Of a stretch of 40,359 nucleotides of DNA, positions 23,383 to 31,839 are shown piece by piece. Under the pieces are notes generated by a model that was given only the letters and a program-made list of their open reading frames with translations, made no database searches and was not told where the DNA came from. Made by a program: the position numbers and the translations under genes. Origin of the DNA: Gammaproteobacteria bacterium (GTDB lineage Bacteria > Pseudomonadota > Gammaproteobacteria > Pseudomonadales > Azotimanducaceae); assembly GCA_009843635.1 (NCBI GenBank), contig VYDB01000086.1:1-40359 (forward strand), in the 5' to 3' direction. Each line of letters begins with the position of its first letter. The first letter of the stretch is position 1.

Positions 23383-24174
23383 GTGCGATCCAACAGGGCC
23401 TTGGCGGCGTGGCGCAACGGTGAACGGACCATTGGGCTGTGGCTGTCCCTGGCCAACGTCCACAGTGCCGAGACCTTGTCCGGCCTCGGCTTCGATTGGG
23501 TCTGCATCGACCTGCAGCACGGCCTGCTCGACTACAAGGACCTCACAGCCATGCTGCCGGCCGTTTCCGCCAGTGAGGCAACGCCCTTGGTGCGGGTGCC
23601 TTGGAATGAGCCTTACGAGATCATGAAGGTCCTCGATGCCGGCGCTTACGGGGTGATCGTACCGATGATCAACAATCGGGCTGAAGCCGAGTTGGCTGTT
23701 GCCGCCTGCCGCTACCCCCCGGACGGCAACCGCTCATTCGGACCCATCCGCGCTGCGCTCTATGGCGGCCGGGGCTACGCCAAGGAGGCCAATGGCGAAA
23801 TCGCCTGCATCGCCATGATCGAGACGGCCGAGGGAATCGAAAACGTGGAGGAGATCGTGACCACACCAGGTCTCGACGGCGTGTACATCGGCCCCTCCGA
23901 TCTGGCGCTTGCCTTGGGCCTTGCGCCAAGGGGCGACAACGACGATCCGCTCCATGCCGCAACCGTTGAGCGCATTCGGGATGCCTGCCACCAGCACGGT
24001 GTGGCCGTCGGCATCCATACCGGCGGGTTGGAGTACACGAAGCGCTACTTGGATGCCGGCTTCAACTTCGTCACGCTCGGCTCGGACCTGGGCTTCATGG
24101 TCCGCACCGCCGCCGTCGATCTGGCTGCGGCTCGTGGCGGTGCCGAGAAGCAGCGCGAAAAGACGGGTTACTAG
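23383..24174 (+). CDS. HpcH/HpaI-family aldolase
   Basis: A 263-aa class II pyruvate aldolase of the HpcH/HpaI family, which cleaves 4-hydroxy-2-oxoacids to pyruvate plus an aldehyde. Typical segments: TIGLWLSLANVHSAETL, FDWVCIDLQHGLLDY (metal/base region), VRVPWNEPYEIMKVLDAGAYGVIVPMI, MIETAEGIENVEEI (metal-binding Glu) and GVYIGPSDLALALG (metal-binding Asp). GTG 23383 is used because AGGAG lies 6 nt upstream. It diverges from the 2-hydroxyacid dehydrogenase and precedes an enoyl-CoA hydratase by 32 bp. Confidence 0.92.
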   Translation: MRSNRALAAWRNGERTIGLWLSLANVHSAETLSGLGFDWVCIDLQHGLLDYKDLTAMLPAVSASEATPLVRVPWNEPYEIMKVLDAGAYGVIVPMINNRAEAELAVAACRYPPDGNRSFGPIRAALYGGRGYAKEANGEIACIAMIETAEGIENVEEIVTTPGLDGVYIGPSDLALALGLAPRGDNDDPLHAATVERIRDACHQHGVAVGIHTGGLEYTKRYLDAGFNFVTLGSDLGFMVRTAAVDLAAARGGAEKQREKTGY

Positions 24175-24206
24175 CTGAACTTCATCAACATAGTCGGGAA
24201 ATTTCA

Positions 24207-24998
24207 ATGACCTACGAACAAATTCTCTTTTCAACCGAAGGCGAAGTGGGGGTTCTCACGCTCAACCGCCCGGAACGGATGAATGCTTGGACCCAAGTGA
24301 TGCGCGAGGAACTGACCGACGCCATCAGCGCCTGCAACGAAGACCCCGGCATCGGCGCCATGGTCATCACCGGCGCCGGGCGGGGCTTTTGCGCGGGCGC
24401 TGACATCAAGCAGAACTTCCAGGCGCGAATCGATGGCCAGGATCCGGAGCGGAGCGGTCGCAACAGCGTCGATTGGGTGTCCCTACTGCGTTCCTCCAAG
24501 CCGATCGTCGCCGCCGTCAACGGGGCCAGCGTCGGTGTGGGCACGACCATGATCCTGCCCTGCGACGTCATCATCGCCTCCGAAGCCGCGAAGTTCGCCA
24601 TGGCCTTCATCAAGATGGGCTTGGTGCCGGAATTGGCCAGTTCCCACTTTCTCGTGCAGCGCATGGGCTTTGGCCGGGCCAGCGAGATGTGCCTGTCCGG
24701 CCGCCTCTACAGCGCGACCGAGGCGCACGCGGCGGGCTTGGTGGACCGTTTGGCCAAGCCGGAGGCGTTGATGGACACCGCCTTGGAGACCGCTCGCTCC
24801 TTCGCCGCCAACCCGACCCCGCAGTTGCGCTGGGTTAAGCAGTTATTGACCGAAAACGGATCGGCCACGGATCTGAGCCAAGTGCAAAAGCGGGAGGGGA
24901 CATTGTTGCAACAAGCCTACAAGACGCCCGAACACAAGGAGGCGGTGGCTGCGTTTCTGGAAAAACGCCCTGCCAACTTTCGCAAATTGACGGGCTAG
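24207..24998 (+). CDS. Enoyl-CoA hydratase/isomerase family protein
   Basis: A 263-aa crotonase-fold protein. It has LTLNRPERMNAWT, the oxyanion-hole segment GRGFCAGADIKQ, and the second oxyanion loop AVNGASVGVGTTMILPCDVIIAS. The family position of the first catalytic Glu is Ser/Val (GASVGVG) and the second region reads MGLVPELASSHFLVQRMG, with a Glu retained at PEL. It may therefore be an isomerase or an atypical hydratase; the substrate is unknown. ATG 24207 follows the aldolase by 32 bp with a weak Shine-Dalgarno. The stop lies inside a hairpin shared with the convergent gene. Confidence 0.88.
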   Translation: MTYEQILFSTEGEVGVLTLNRPERMNAWTQVMREELTDAISACNEDPGIGAMVITGAGRGFCAGADIKQNFQARIDGQDPERSGRNSVDWVSLLRSSKPIVAAVNGASVGVGTTMILPCDVIIASEAAKFAMAFIKMGLVPELASSHFLVQRMGFGRASEMCLSGRLYSATEAHAAGLVDRLAKPEALMDTALETARSFAANPTPQLRWVKQLLTENGSATDLSQVQKREGTLLQQAYKTPEHKEAVAAFLEKRPANFRKLTG

Positions 24999-25016
24999 GA
25001 GGCTTAGGGCTCCTAG
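24995..25016. terminator. Hairpin containing both convergent stop codons
   Basis: CTAGGAG (24995-25001) pairs perfectly with CTCCTAG (25010-25016). The stem holds the TAG of the enoyl-CoA hydratase gene on one strand and the TAG of the hypothetical gene on the other. There is no U-tract, so termination is only inferred from the convergent position. A 15-of-16 match to its core occurs at 29457-29472. Confidence 0.45.
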
Positions 25017-25480
25017 GTATCGCTGTGTATCGGCGGTGCTGAAATGAACGGCGGCGTTTCGCAGATGGCGTAGGGATGGATATGCGTTTCATCCAACGCC
25101 ATGCGGTGCTGCCGAAGCCCTTCCCGCCGTTCCCGTTCCAACTGCTCGCTGGCGGGCTTTAGAAAGACGCTGCCGAGTTCCGTAAAGATCGGGTGCATGG
25201 GCTTGGGCGCTTCGAACCGGCATGCCGTCTCCCACTGGCCGGCATGCAGTTCGACCACATCGATTTGCTCGATGACGCTCCAATGGCTGAAGGCCAGAGG
25301 ATGGCCGGTGGCGAGCAGAATGGGCAGGGCTTGGTCCTGGTCCGCCATGGCGCGAAACAGATCCTGCGCCACCAGCCAAGGATGGCTGTCCTTGTAGAGA
25401 CCGCCGCTGCCGCCTTCCAACAGCCCTTCGATGGCCTTTTCGGTAACCACTGCGGCGATGCACCAAGGAGCGGCATTCAC
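25013..25480 (-). CDS. Hypothetical protein divergent from the FAN1-like nuclease gene
   Basis: A 155-aa soluble protein that I do not recognise. It starts with GTG 25480 (NAAPWCIAAVVTEKAIEGLL). Notable segments are LLEGGSGGLYKDSHPWLVAQDLFRAM as an amphipathic stretch, ILLATGHPLAFSHWSVIEQIDVVEL and a C-terminal HIHPYAICETPPF. It has no signal peptide, membrane segment or known catalytic motif. Its start is 15 bp from the start of the FAN1-like gene on the opposite strand, so the two may share control. Protein-like composition across the full length supports a real gene. Confidence 0.65.
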   Translation of the reverse strand: MNAAPWCIAAVVTEKAIEGLLEGGSGGLYKDSHPWLVAQDLFRAMADQDQALPILLATGHPLAFSHWSVIEQIDVVELHAGQWETACRFEAPKPMHPIFTELGSVFLKPASEQLERERREGLRQHRMALDETHIHPYAICETPPFISAPPIHSDT

Positions 25481-25495
25481 CTTATACTTCCGTTC

Positions 25496-27121
25496 ATGTC
25501 GTCCGCCGCGCCTCCTATCCCTTCGCTGCGCCCCGGCGAACCGCCGCCGCCTGACTACTACCGCAACAATTTACTGCGCTTGGTGCGCTTTGTCATGGCC
25601 GAGCACGCCGACCTCCTGATGCCGGAGGATGCGCGCTGCCTCTCCGCCATCTTGGAAGCCGGAAAGCCCGCGCAGCGCCTGTTCGCCCGCCTGATCACCC
25701 GCAAGGGGCCGCTGCTGCGTCTCGACCGGATCAACTATTCCGAGGTGGATGACTTGGCACAGGCGCTTCAGGCGTTGACTGATGCGGGGCTTGTGCAGAT
25801 GAATCCCGAGGCTCCAGCGCAGGACCTGCTCACCATGCTGACCCGCGCCGAACTCCGCAACCGGTTTGAGACGGCACAAGGCACCAAGCCGGCCTTGATT
25901 GAGATGATCATCGAGCATTGCGCGGAGTCCTGCATCCGGGCCAAGGTGATGGCGCAAACCCCTTGGCTGACTGTGGCTTGCTGGCCCAGCCTGAAGCTGG
26001 CTCAACTGCTCTTTTTTGGCGATGGCCACCGGGACCTGAGCGTACTCGTGCTCGAAGATCTCGGTTGGCGGCGCTATGAGGACTACCGGCTGACCCCGGA
26101 TCAACGCCTGTTCAGGGACCGAGACGAAATCGACCGCTACCTGCGCGCTCGGCTGTTGAATGAAGCCACCCGCAGCCTGGACCAACTGCCGGGAATGGCT
26201 GGACCGCTGTCCAAGGCGTTGGCGGAGTGTGCCGTCCAACCCTCCCGCTTGGAGGCGAAGACGCTGAACCGGGCGCGCAATCGCTTGGGACGCTGGTTTG
26301 AACGGGCAGGGGAGTGGCAGTCGGCCCTCGGTTGCTACGTGGCGTCGGCGGCGCATCCGGCGCGGGAGCGGCAAGTGCGGATATTGACCCGCATCGGCGA
26401 TGAACAGGCCGCTCGACACCTGCTGCGCCGCATCGCCCAAGCACCGCTGTGCGCCGAGGAGGCCGACTTCGCCGCCCGATTCGGCCAGCGAAGAAAGCGT
26501 TGTGCGCCGAAGACCACGACCAAGGCTCTCGGATCGGTGGGAACGGACTCCATCGAACGGCATGCCATGGCGTTGCTGGCCACCGAGGGTGGCGAGGCTT
26601 GGCATCTGGAAAACCACCTGCCTCGCGGATTGGCCGGCCTTGCGTTCTGGGACGTGGTGTTTGCGCCCGTTGCCGGGGCTTTCCTGAACCCCTACCAAGA
26701 TGCGCCGCTGGATCTCCATTGGGAAGATTTTGCCGCCTCCCGAGCCGAAGCCATCGCCGCGCAAAAGCGGACCTTGGCCACCCCGGCGCTGTTCGCGGAA
26801 ACGTTGCGCGGCACGCTGCGAAGAAAAACGGGAGTCGCCAATCGATTGGTCAGTTGGCGCCACATGGATGGCACCGTGCTGGAACGGTTGCTCGAAACGG
26901 TCCCCCATGAGGTTCTGCTTGGGCTGGCCTGCCGCGTGATCGACAATCCTGGGGCTACTCGAACCGGTTTCCCTGACCTGCTGGTCCTCTACGGCGCTCG
27001 CGACTACGAATTCGTCGAGGTCAAAGGGCCGACGGACAGCCTGCAGCCGGCTCAACGGCAATGGTTCAACTATCTGGAAAGCAACGGCTTCAAGGCCAGG
27101 GTGCTCAAATTCAAAGCCTGA
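25496..27121 (+). CDS. FAN1-like VRR-NUC domain nuclease
   Basis: A 541-aa protein resembling bacterial FAN1 structure-specific nucleases, which are about 550 aa and act on 5' flaps and interstrand crosslinks. The N-terminal two thirds is helical (DYYRNNLLRLVRFVMAEHADLL; a TPR-like NRARNRLGRWFERAGEWQSALGCY). The C-terminal VRR-NUC domain holds the PD-(D/E)xK site: TGFPDLLVL (Asp494) and FVEVKGPTD (Glu508, Lys510), followed by LQPAQRQWFNYL. ATG 25496 is the only start after the divergent gene. Its end overlaps the helicase frame, and the two likely work together in DNA repair. The symbol is left blank since fan1 is not a standard bacterial name. Confidence 0.88.
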   Translation: MSSAAPPIPSLRPGEPPPPDYYRNNLLRLVRFVMAEHADLLMPEDARCLSAILEAGKPAQRLFARLITRKGPLLRLDRINYSEVDDLAQALQALTDAGLVQMNPEAPAQDLLTMLTRAELRNRFETAQGTKPALIEMIIEHCAESCIRAKVMAQTPWLTVACWPSLKLAQLLFFGDGHRDLSVLVLEDLGWRRYEDYRLTPDQRLFRDRDEIDRYLRARLLNEATRSLDQLPGMAGPLSKALAECAVQPSRLEAKTLNRARNRLGRWFERAGEWQSALGCYVASAAHPARERQVRILTRIGDEQAARHLLRRIAQAPLCAEEADFAARFGQRRKRCAPKTTTKALGSVGTDSIERHAMALLATEGGEAWHLENHLPRGLAGLAFWDVVFAPVAGAFLNPYQDAPLDLHWEDFAASRAEAIAAQKRTLATPALFAETLRGTLRRKTGVANRLVSWRHMDGTVLERLLETVPHEVLLGLACRVIDNPGATRTGFPDLLVLYGARDYEFVEVKGPTDSLQPAQRQWFNYLESNGFKARVLKFKA

Positions 27122-29451
27122 AGCATCAACTCCTGCCCGTGCGCTGGCTGGCGGAGCAGGTCCACCGCACCGGCGACCTGTACGCCTATCGGAGCGCGCC
27201 GACCCAGGGCGTCGAAGGCATTGCCACCCAACGACGTTTGCAGCGGGACCGGCCGGATGGCTATCAAGCCGAACTGGCGGTGCAAATGGAGATCAGCCTG
27301 GATGGCGGGAACTTCGAACTTCGCGGGCGGGTGGATGGCGCCGACCTCAGTGCCGCCCCCGCCGTCGTCGAGGAGTTCAAGACCACACGGGCGGATCCGG
27401 AATTGGCGCATCGACACGACGGCGCGGTGCATTGGGCCCAAGCCCGCCTCTATGCCGCCATGCTTGCCGAGGCGCACCCGAACCTGCACGACTGGCGTTT
27501 GCGTCTGCTGTATTGCCATCCGGACGATGGCCGAGTGCGGGCTTTCGAGGAGCGGCAAAGCAGCACCGCTCTGCGGGAGTTTCTGCACGACACCCTAGCG
27601 CGTTTCGCAGCCCGCATGAGACCGTGGCGCAAACACCAAGCGGCCCGCAACGCTTGGCTGGCGGAGAGGGATTTCCCTTACCCAAGCTATCGGCCCCATC
27701 AACGGGCCGCGGCGCGGCGCTGCTACCAAGCCCTGCGGGCGGAGGAGTCCCTGCTGCTCGAAGCGCCGACCGGCAGCGGCAAGAGCATGGCGGTGCTCTA
27801 CGCTGCCCTGAAGAGCCTGCCGCAAACGGGCGCGTCGAAACTAATCTTCCTCACCAGCCGCGGCACCGGCGCCGCGGCTGCCGAGGCGGCCTTGGAGCGC
27901 ATCGACGCCACGTCGGGGCGCATCCGCCGCATCACGTTGGCGGCGAAGGAGAAGCAGTGTCTCACGCCGGGGATGCCTTGCGCGGCGGACCAGTGCCCCT
28001 ATGCCAAGGGCTATTTCGACAAACGGATCGATGCGGAGGCGACGCTGCTCGCCGATCCCGCCATCACGCCTGAGCGGGTGCGTGAAGTCGGGCGCCGCCA
28101 CGAAGTGTGCCCCTATGAGCTGTGCTTGGATGCCGCGCTCTGGTCCGATGTGGTGATCGGTGACTACAACTACGTCTTTGACCCCGTGGTTCGCCTGCGG
28201 CGCTTTGCCGACGGCAAGGACATCGACCTGCTGATCGATGAGGCCCACCAGTTGAGTGATCGTGCTGAGGAAGCGCTGTCGGTTGGGCTCTGCCGCAGTA
28301 CGTTCAAGGCAGCGCTGGCGGAGCCACTGCCGGCATTGCTGGCAAGGCGCTTGCGCAGCATCGATCGTGCCTTGGTCAACTTACGCCGCGAGCATGGTCA
28401 CCCGGACCAAGCGGTGATTGAGGCGCCTGCCGCGCTCACCCGTGCCATTGAACGCTTCCTGAAAACCCTGTTCAGCGACGAGGGGGCGCTGGATGCCCTG
28501 CCGAAAACCCAAGTGGCCGCATGGGCGGCCAACCGCTGGCGGAAGGCGGAGTTATGGCGGCAATCAGAAGCCTTTGTTCACCTGCTGCGCACCCATGACT
28601 CCGACATTGACGTGATGCTGCGCTGCCTCGATGCCAGTGAGCACTTGAAGGAGAGCCTCGCCCGCTACCGAAGCAGCATCCGCTTTTCAGGCACCCTGTC
28701 GCCGTTGCCGCTCTACAACGCCTTGCACGGATTGGTCGAGGCGCCCGCCGAGCGTGCGGGCAGCCCATTCGAGTCCGAGCAGGTCGCCGTGCTGCTCGTT
28801 ACCGACATCAACACCTACTTCAATGGCCGGCAGGCGTCCATGGCGCAGGTGGTCGACCTGGTTCGGGACGTTGTGGCGGCCCGTGCCGGGCGCTACCTTC
28901 TGGCCTTTCCGTCCTATGGCTATCTCGACGGCTTTGCCGAGGCCGCAAAGGGGAGCTTGGGAAGCATTCGCTTGCACCGCCAGGCTCCGGACATGACGGA
29001 TGGCCAGCGCACGGAGTACTTAAGTGACTTCGCCCAGAGCGAACCCCCCGCCTTGGCGGCCATCGTGCTCGGCGGGGTCTTCGCTGAATCGGTGGACTTT
29101 GCCGCCGTGTCCTTGAGCGGGGTGCTGGCCATCGGCGCCGGCTTGCCGCCGCCGACCTTGGCACGAGCCAGCAAGGCCCGCTACTTCGACGCCAAGTCGG
29201 GCAACGGCGTGGAAGTGGCGTATCAGCAACCTGCCATGACCAAGGTGGCACAGGTCGCCGGCCGCCTGCTCCGTTCACCCGAAGACCGGGGTGTGATCTG
29301 CTTGGTTGATCCCCGCTTTGGCCACGACGGCTTTCAACGCTTCTTTCCGAGCCATTGGCGCCCGCAAAGAGTGCCGGCCCGGCAGGTCGGCACCACAGTG
29401 GCGAAGTTCTGGCGTGAGCCTTGGCAACCGCCTATGCTTCGCGAGGATTAG
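27061..29451 (+). CDS. DinG/XPD-type Fe-S helicase fused to a RecB/Cas4-like nuclease domain
   Basis: Up to 796 aa. Residues about 75-150 form a RecB/Cas4-family PD-(D/E)xK nuclease: GRVDGAD, VEEFKTT, then QARLYAAML (the QxxxY motif). The rest is a superfamily 2 helicase: Walker A APTGSGKS near residue 238, cysteines at 300, 307, 312, 350 and 355 that fit the XPD/DinG 4Fe-4S domain, the DEAH box (393-396), and the final AGRLLRSPEDRGVI motif VI. ATG 27061 lies 61 nt inside the upstream gene; CTG 27118, overlapping the stop as CTGA, or GTG 27139 better match the expected N-terminus. It is probably a repair motor coupled to the FAN1-like nuclease. Confidence 0.88.
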   Translation: MVQLSGKQRLQGQGAQIQSLKHQLLPVRWLAEQVHRTGDLYAYRSAPTQGVEGIATQRRLQRDRPDGYQAELAVQMEISLDGGNFELRGRVDGADLSAAPAVVEEFKTTRADPELAHRHDGAVHWAQARLYAAMLAEAHPNLHDWRLRLLYCHPDDGRVRAFEERQSSTALREFLHDTLARFAARMRPWRKHQAARNAWLAERDFPYPSYRPHQRAAARRCYQALRAEESLLLEAPTGSGKSMAVLYAALKSLPQTGASKLIFLTSRGTGAAAAEAALERIDATSGRIRRITLAAKEKQCLTPGMPCAADQCPYAKGYFDKRIDAEATLLADPAITPERVREVGRRHEVCPYELCLDAALWSDVVIGDYNYVFDPVVRLRRFADGKDIDLLIDEAHQLSDRAEEALSVGLCRSTFKAALAEPLPALLARRLRSIDRALVNLRREHGHPDQAVIEAPAALTRAIERFLKTLFSDEGALDALPKTQVAAWAANRWRKAELWRQSEAFVHLLRTHDSDIDVMLRCLDASEHLKESLARYRSSIRFSGTLSPLPLYNALHGLVEAPAERAGSPFESEQVAVLLVTDINTYFNGRQASMAQVVDLVRDVVAARAGRYLLAFPSYGYLDGFAEAAKGSLGSIRLHRQAPDMTDGQRTEYLSDFAQSEPPALAAIVLGGVFAESVDFAAVSLSGVLAIGAGLPPPTLARASKARYFDAKSGNGVEVAYQQPAMTKVAQVAGRLLRSPEDRGVICLVDPRFGHDGFQRFFPSHWRPQRVPARQVGTTVAKFWREPWQPPMLRED

Positions 29452-29456
29452 CCGCA

Positions 29457-29472
29457 GGAGGCTTCGGGCTCC
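29457..29472 (+). promoter_or_regulatory. Shine-Dalgarno inside a C(TTCG)G-capped hairpin before pyruvate kinase
   Basis: GGAGGCTTCGGGCTCC can fold as GGAG/CTCC closing over C(TTCG)G with one G-G mismatch. AGGAGG lies within the left arm, 14 nt before ATG 29477, rather far for normal initiation. A near-identical 16-mer sits at 24998-25013. It may tune translation of the kinase gene, or be a chance small repeat. Confidence 0.35.
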
Positions 29473-29476
29473 CCAC

Positions 29477-30883
29477 ATGACGCTCCGCCGCACCAAGATC
29501 ATCTGCACCATCGGTCCCGCCACGGCCAGCTACCCGGTGCTGGAAAGCATGGCGAAGGCTGGCATGAACCTTGTGCGCCTGAACATGTCCCATGCCGACC
29601 ACCGCGGTGCTGCTGACGTCATTCAGTGGGTCCGCACCCTGAACCGCAAGGTGCGAGATCCGATTTCAGTGATTCTCGACACCCAGGGGCCGGAAATCCG
29701 CACGGGCGATGTCAGCGAGCCGATGGATTTGCAAACCGGCCAAGTGGTGACCCTGTCGGTGCGCGGTGACGACGATGTGGAAACCTCGTCCATTCAGGTC
29801 AACTACCAGGAGTTGGCGGACATCGTTGAGCCGGGCAACCGCATCACGGTGGACAACGGACTCATTAACTTCGAAGTGCTGGAAACCCATGGCAAGCAGT
29901 TGGTCTGCCGGGTGATCGACGGCGGCTGGCTCGGCAGCAAGCGGCACGTCAACCTGCCGGGCGTGCGCATCAATTTGCCCGCCATCACCGCCAAGGATAG
30001 GGCGGACATCGAGTTTGGCTTGGAGCAGGAGGTGGACTACATCGCCCTGTCCTTCGTGCGCACCGCCGAGGACGTCGAGCGCCTGCGGTCCCTCATCGCG
30101 CAACACCAGGCTCGCACGCTCATTCTGGCCAAGATCGAGGACCAGGAAGGCGTGTCCAACATCCACGCCATTGCCCAGGCGGCGGACGGGGTCATGGTGG
30201 CGCGGGGAGACCTCGGCATCGAGACTGACATCGCCGACCTGCCCAACGTGCAGCGCCGGATTGTGCACGCCTGCGCCCGTTGGGGCCGTCGCTGCATCGT
30301 CGCCACGCACCTGCTTGAATCCATGATTGAAAACCCGATTCCCACCCGTGCCGAGGTGACCGATGTCGCCAATGCCGTCTATGAAGGCGCCGATGCGGTG
30401 ATGCTCTCGGGGGAGACCAGCATCGGCAAGCATCCGGTGCGCTGCGTCGAACAGCTGGTGCAGATCACCAAGGCCGCTGAACGCTATCCGGGCCTCGGCT
30501 ATGAAAGCGATCTTGAGGCCGCAACCGACAAGCAGCAGTTGGCGATCCACGCCGTCGCCCTAGCGGAGTCCATCTACGCGGACGGCATCGTGGTCATTAC
30601 CCGGCGCGGCGTCATGGCTGATTTGGTTACCAACGCACGGCCGCCGACGGTGCCCATCTATGCGTTCACCAACGACAGCCGCACGCGGCGGCGGCTGTTC
30701 CTCAACCGGGCGGTGACCAGCTTCCGCGCGGAGTTCAGCTTGGAGCCGGAGAAGACCCTGCAGCGGGCCTTTGGCGTGCTGCGTGACCGGCAGGTGCTCG
30801 GCGGCAACGCCAAGGTGGTGGTCATATCCGATGTGTTGGCAGGCGCTAAAACGGACGCCATTCAAATCCGCCAGATCGACTGA
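29477..30883 (+). CDS. pyk: Pyruvate kinase
   Basis: A 468-aa glycolytic enzyme converting phosphoenolpyruvate and ADP to pyruvate and ATP. Key blocks: RRTKIICTIGPAT at the N-terminus, LVRLNMSHADH, LDTQGPEIRTGD, the catalytic loop IALSFVRTAEDV, ILAKIEDQEGV (Lys and Glu), VMVARGDLGIE, and PTRAEVTDVANAVYEGADAVMLSGETSIGKHPV. The last 120 residues form the C-terminal regulatory domain. ATG 29477 is the first codon of the conserved N-terminus; the open frame upstream is a shadow of the helicase gene. It follows the helicase by 25 bp, and whether it has its own promoter is unclear. Confidence 0.96.
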   Translation: MTLRRTKIICTIGPATASYPVLESMAKAGMNLVRLNMSHADHRGAADVIQWVRTLNRKVRDPISVILDTQGPEIRTGDVSEPMDLQTGQVVTLSVRGDDDVETSSIQVNYQELADIVEPGNRITVDNGLINFEVLETHGKQLVCRVIDGGWLGSKRHVNLPGVRINLPAITAKDRADIEFGLEQEVDYIALSFVRTAEDVERLRSLIAQHQARTLILAKIEDQEGVSNIHAIAQAADGVMVARGDLGIETDIADLPNVQRRIVHACARWGRRCIVATHLLESMIENPIPTRAEVTDVANAVYEGADAVMLSGETSIGKHPVRCVEQLVQITKAAERYPGLGYESDLEAATDKQQLAIHAVALAESIYADGIVVITRRGVMADLVTNARPPTVPIYAFTNDSRTRRRLFLNRAVTSFRAEFSLEPEKTLQRAFGVLRDRQVLGGNAKVVVISDVLAGAKTDAIQIRQID

Positions 30884-30896
30884 CCGTCCCTGCCGA

Positions 30897-31712
30897 TTAG
30901 GCCGCCGCCCAGGCGGACTGCATCATGCGCAGCGCCGCCAAGATAAGCAGGACGCCGAACAGGCGGCGTAGGGAAGACGCATTGATGCGATGGGCGGTCC
31001 AGACGCCGAGGGGCGCAGCGGCGATCGCACCGACCACGATGGCGGCGAAGCTTGGAAGATGGACGTAGCCCAGCATGTATTGTGGAGCGCCGGCGATGGG
31101 CGGGGCGAAGAGGATGTAGCCGAGGGCGCCGGCCGCCGCCAAGGGTGCTCCCAAGCTGCTTGAGGTGGCGGTGGCCCGGTGAACGGCCGTGTTGAAATAG
31201 ATCATGGTGGGTACCATGACGTTACCGCCGCCAATGCCGGCAATGCCGGACACCAAACCCGCGCCAAAGCCAATGCCGCCGGCCGCCGCCGGAGCCGGGA
31301 AACTTCGATGCGGGTGCGGAGTCCAACGAGTCAACATGACGACCGAGACCAAGCCCAGAAACAGACCGATGAAGCCGCGGAAGACGGGCACCGGCAACAA
31401 GGGCGCCAAGTAACCGGCGGCGGCGGCGCCGAGCGTCACGGGCGCTGCCCAGCGGCGCACGATCAGCCATTCCACACGCCGAGCCCGCACTTGGGCGTAG
31501 GCCGCTGACAGGGAGGTGAAAAGAATGCAGGCCAGCGAAGTGGCCACCGCCGCCGGGGTGCTGTGCGCCAAGGACAAAATGCCGGTCCAATCGAAGAGGA
31601 TGATGAGCGCCGGAACAATGACGATGCCGCCGCCAATGCCCAGCAGGCCGCCGAGGAAACCGCTGAACAGGCCGACGCCAAGGCATAGGAGAGTGAAGAA
31701 AACCGGACTCAA
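30897..31712 (-). CDS. TauE/SafE-family sulfite/anion exporter
   Basis: A 271-aa inner-membrane protein with about eight hydrophobic segments. The two family repeats are visible: GFLGGLLGIGGGIVIVPAL in the first half and SGIAGIGGGNVMVPTMIYF in the second, each carrying the Gly-rich loop of TauE/SafE transporters. These export sulfite, sulfoacetate or related organic anions; the true substrate is unknown. The start is TTG 31712 (SPVFFTLLCLGVGLFSG); no ATG is available without losing the first helix. It converges on the pyruvate kinase gene, 13 bp away. Confidence 0.9.
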   Translation of the reverse strand: MSPVFFTLLCLGVGLFSGFLGGLLGIGGGIVIVPALIILFDWTGILSLAHSTPAAVATSLACILFTSLSAAYAQVRARRVEWLIVRRWAAPVTLGAAAAGYLAPLLPVPVFRGFIGLFLGLVSVVMLTRWTPHPHRSFPAPAAAGGIGFGAGLVSGIAGIGGGNVMVPTMIYFNTAVHRATATSSSLGAPLAAAGALGYILFAPPIAGAPQYMLGYVHLPSFAAIVVGAIAAAPLGVWTAHRINASSLRRLFGVLLILAALRMMQSAWAAA

Positions 31713-31839
31713 TTCAAGTAAAGTCCCAACGTGGCGATGTCTCCGACCAAAGCGCAGGAGGTCGCCGGGCGCAAAAGTGACTCATTTGATAACCTCATCC
31801 CGCGATCAAGAAAAACAGCGGTTGCGTTTTGCAAGTGTA

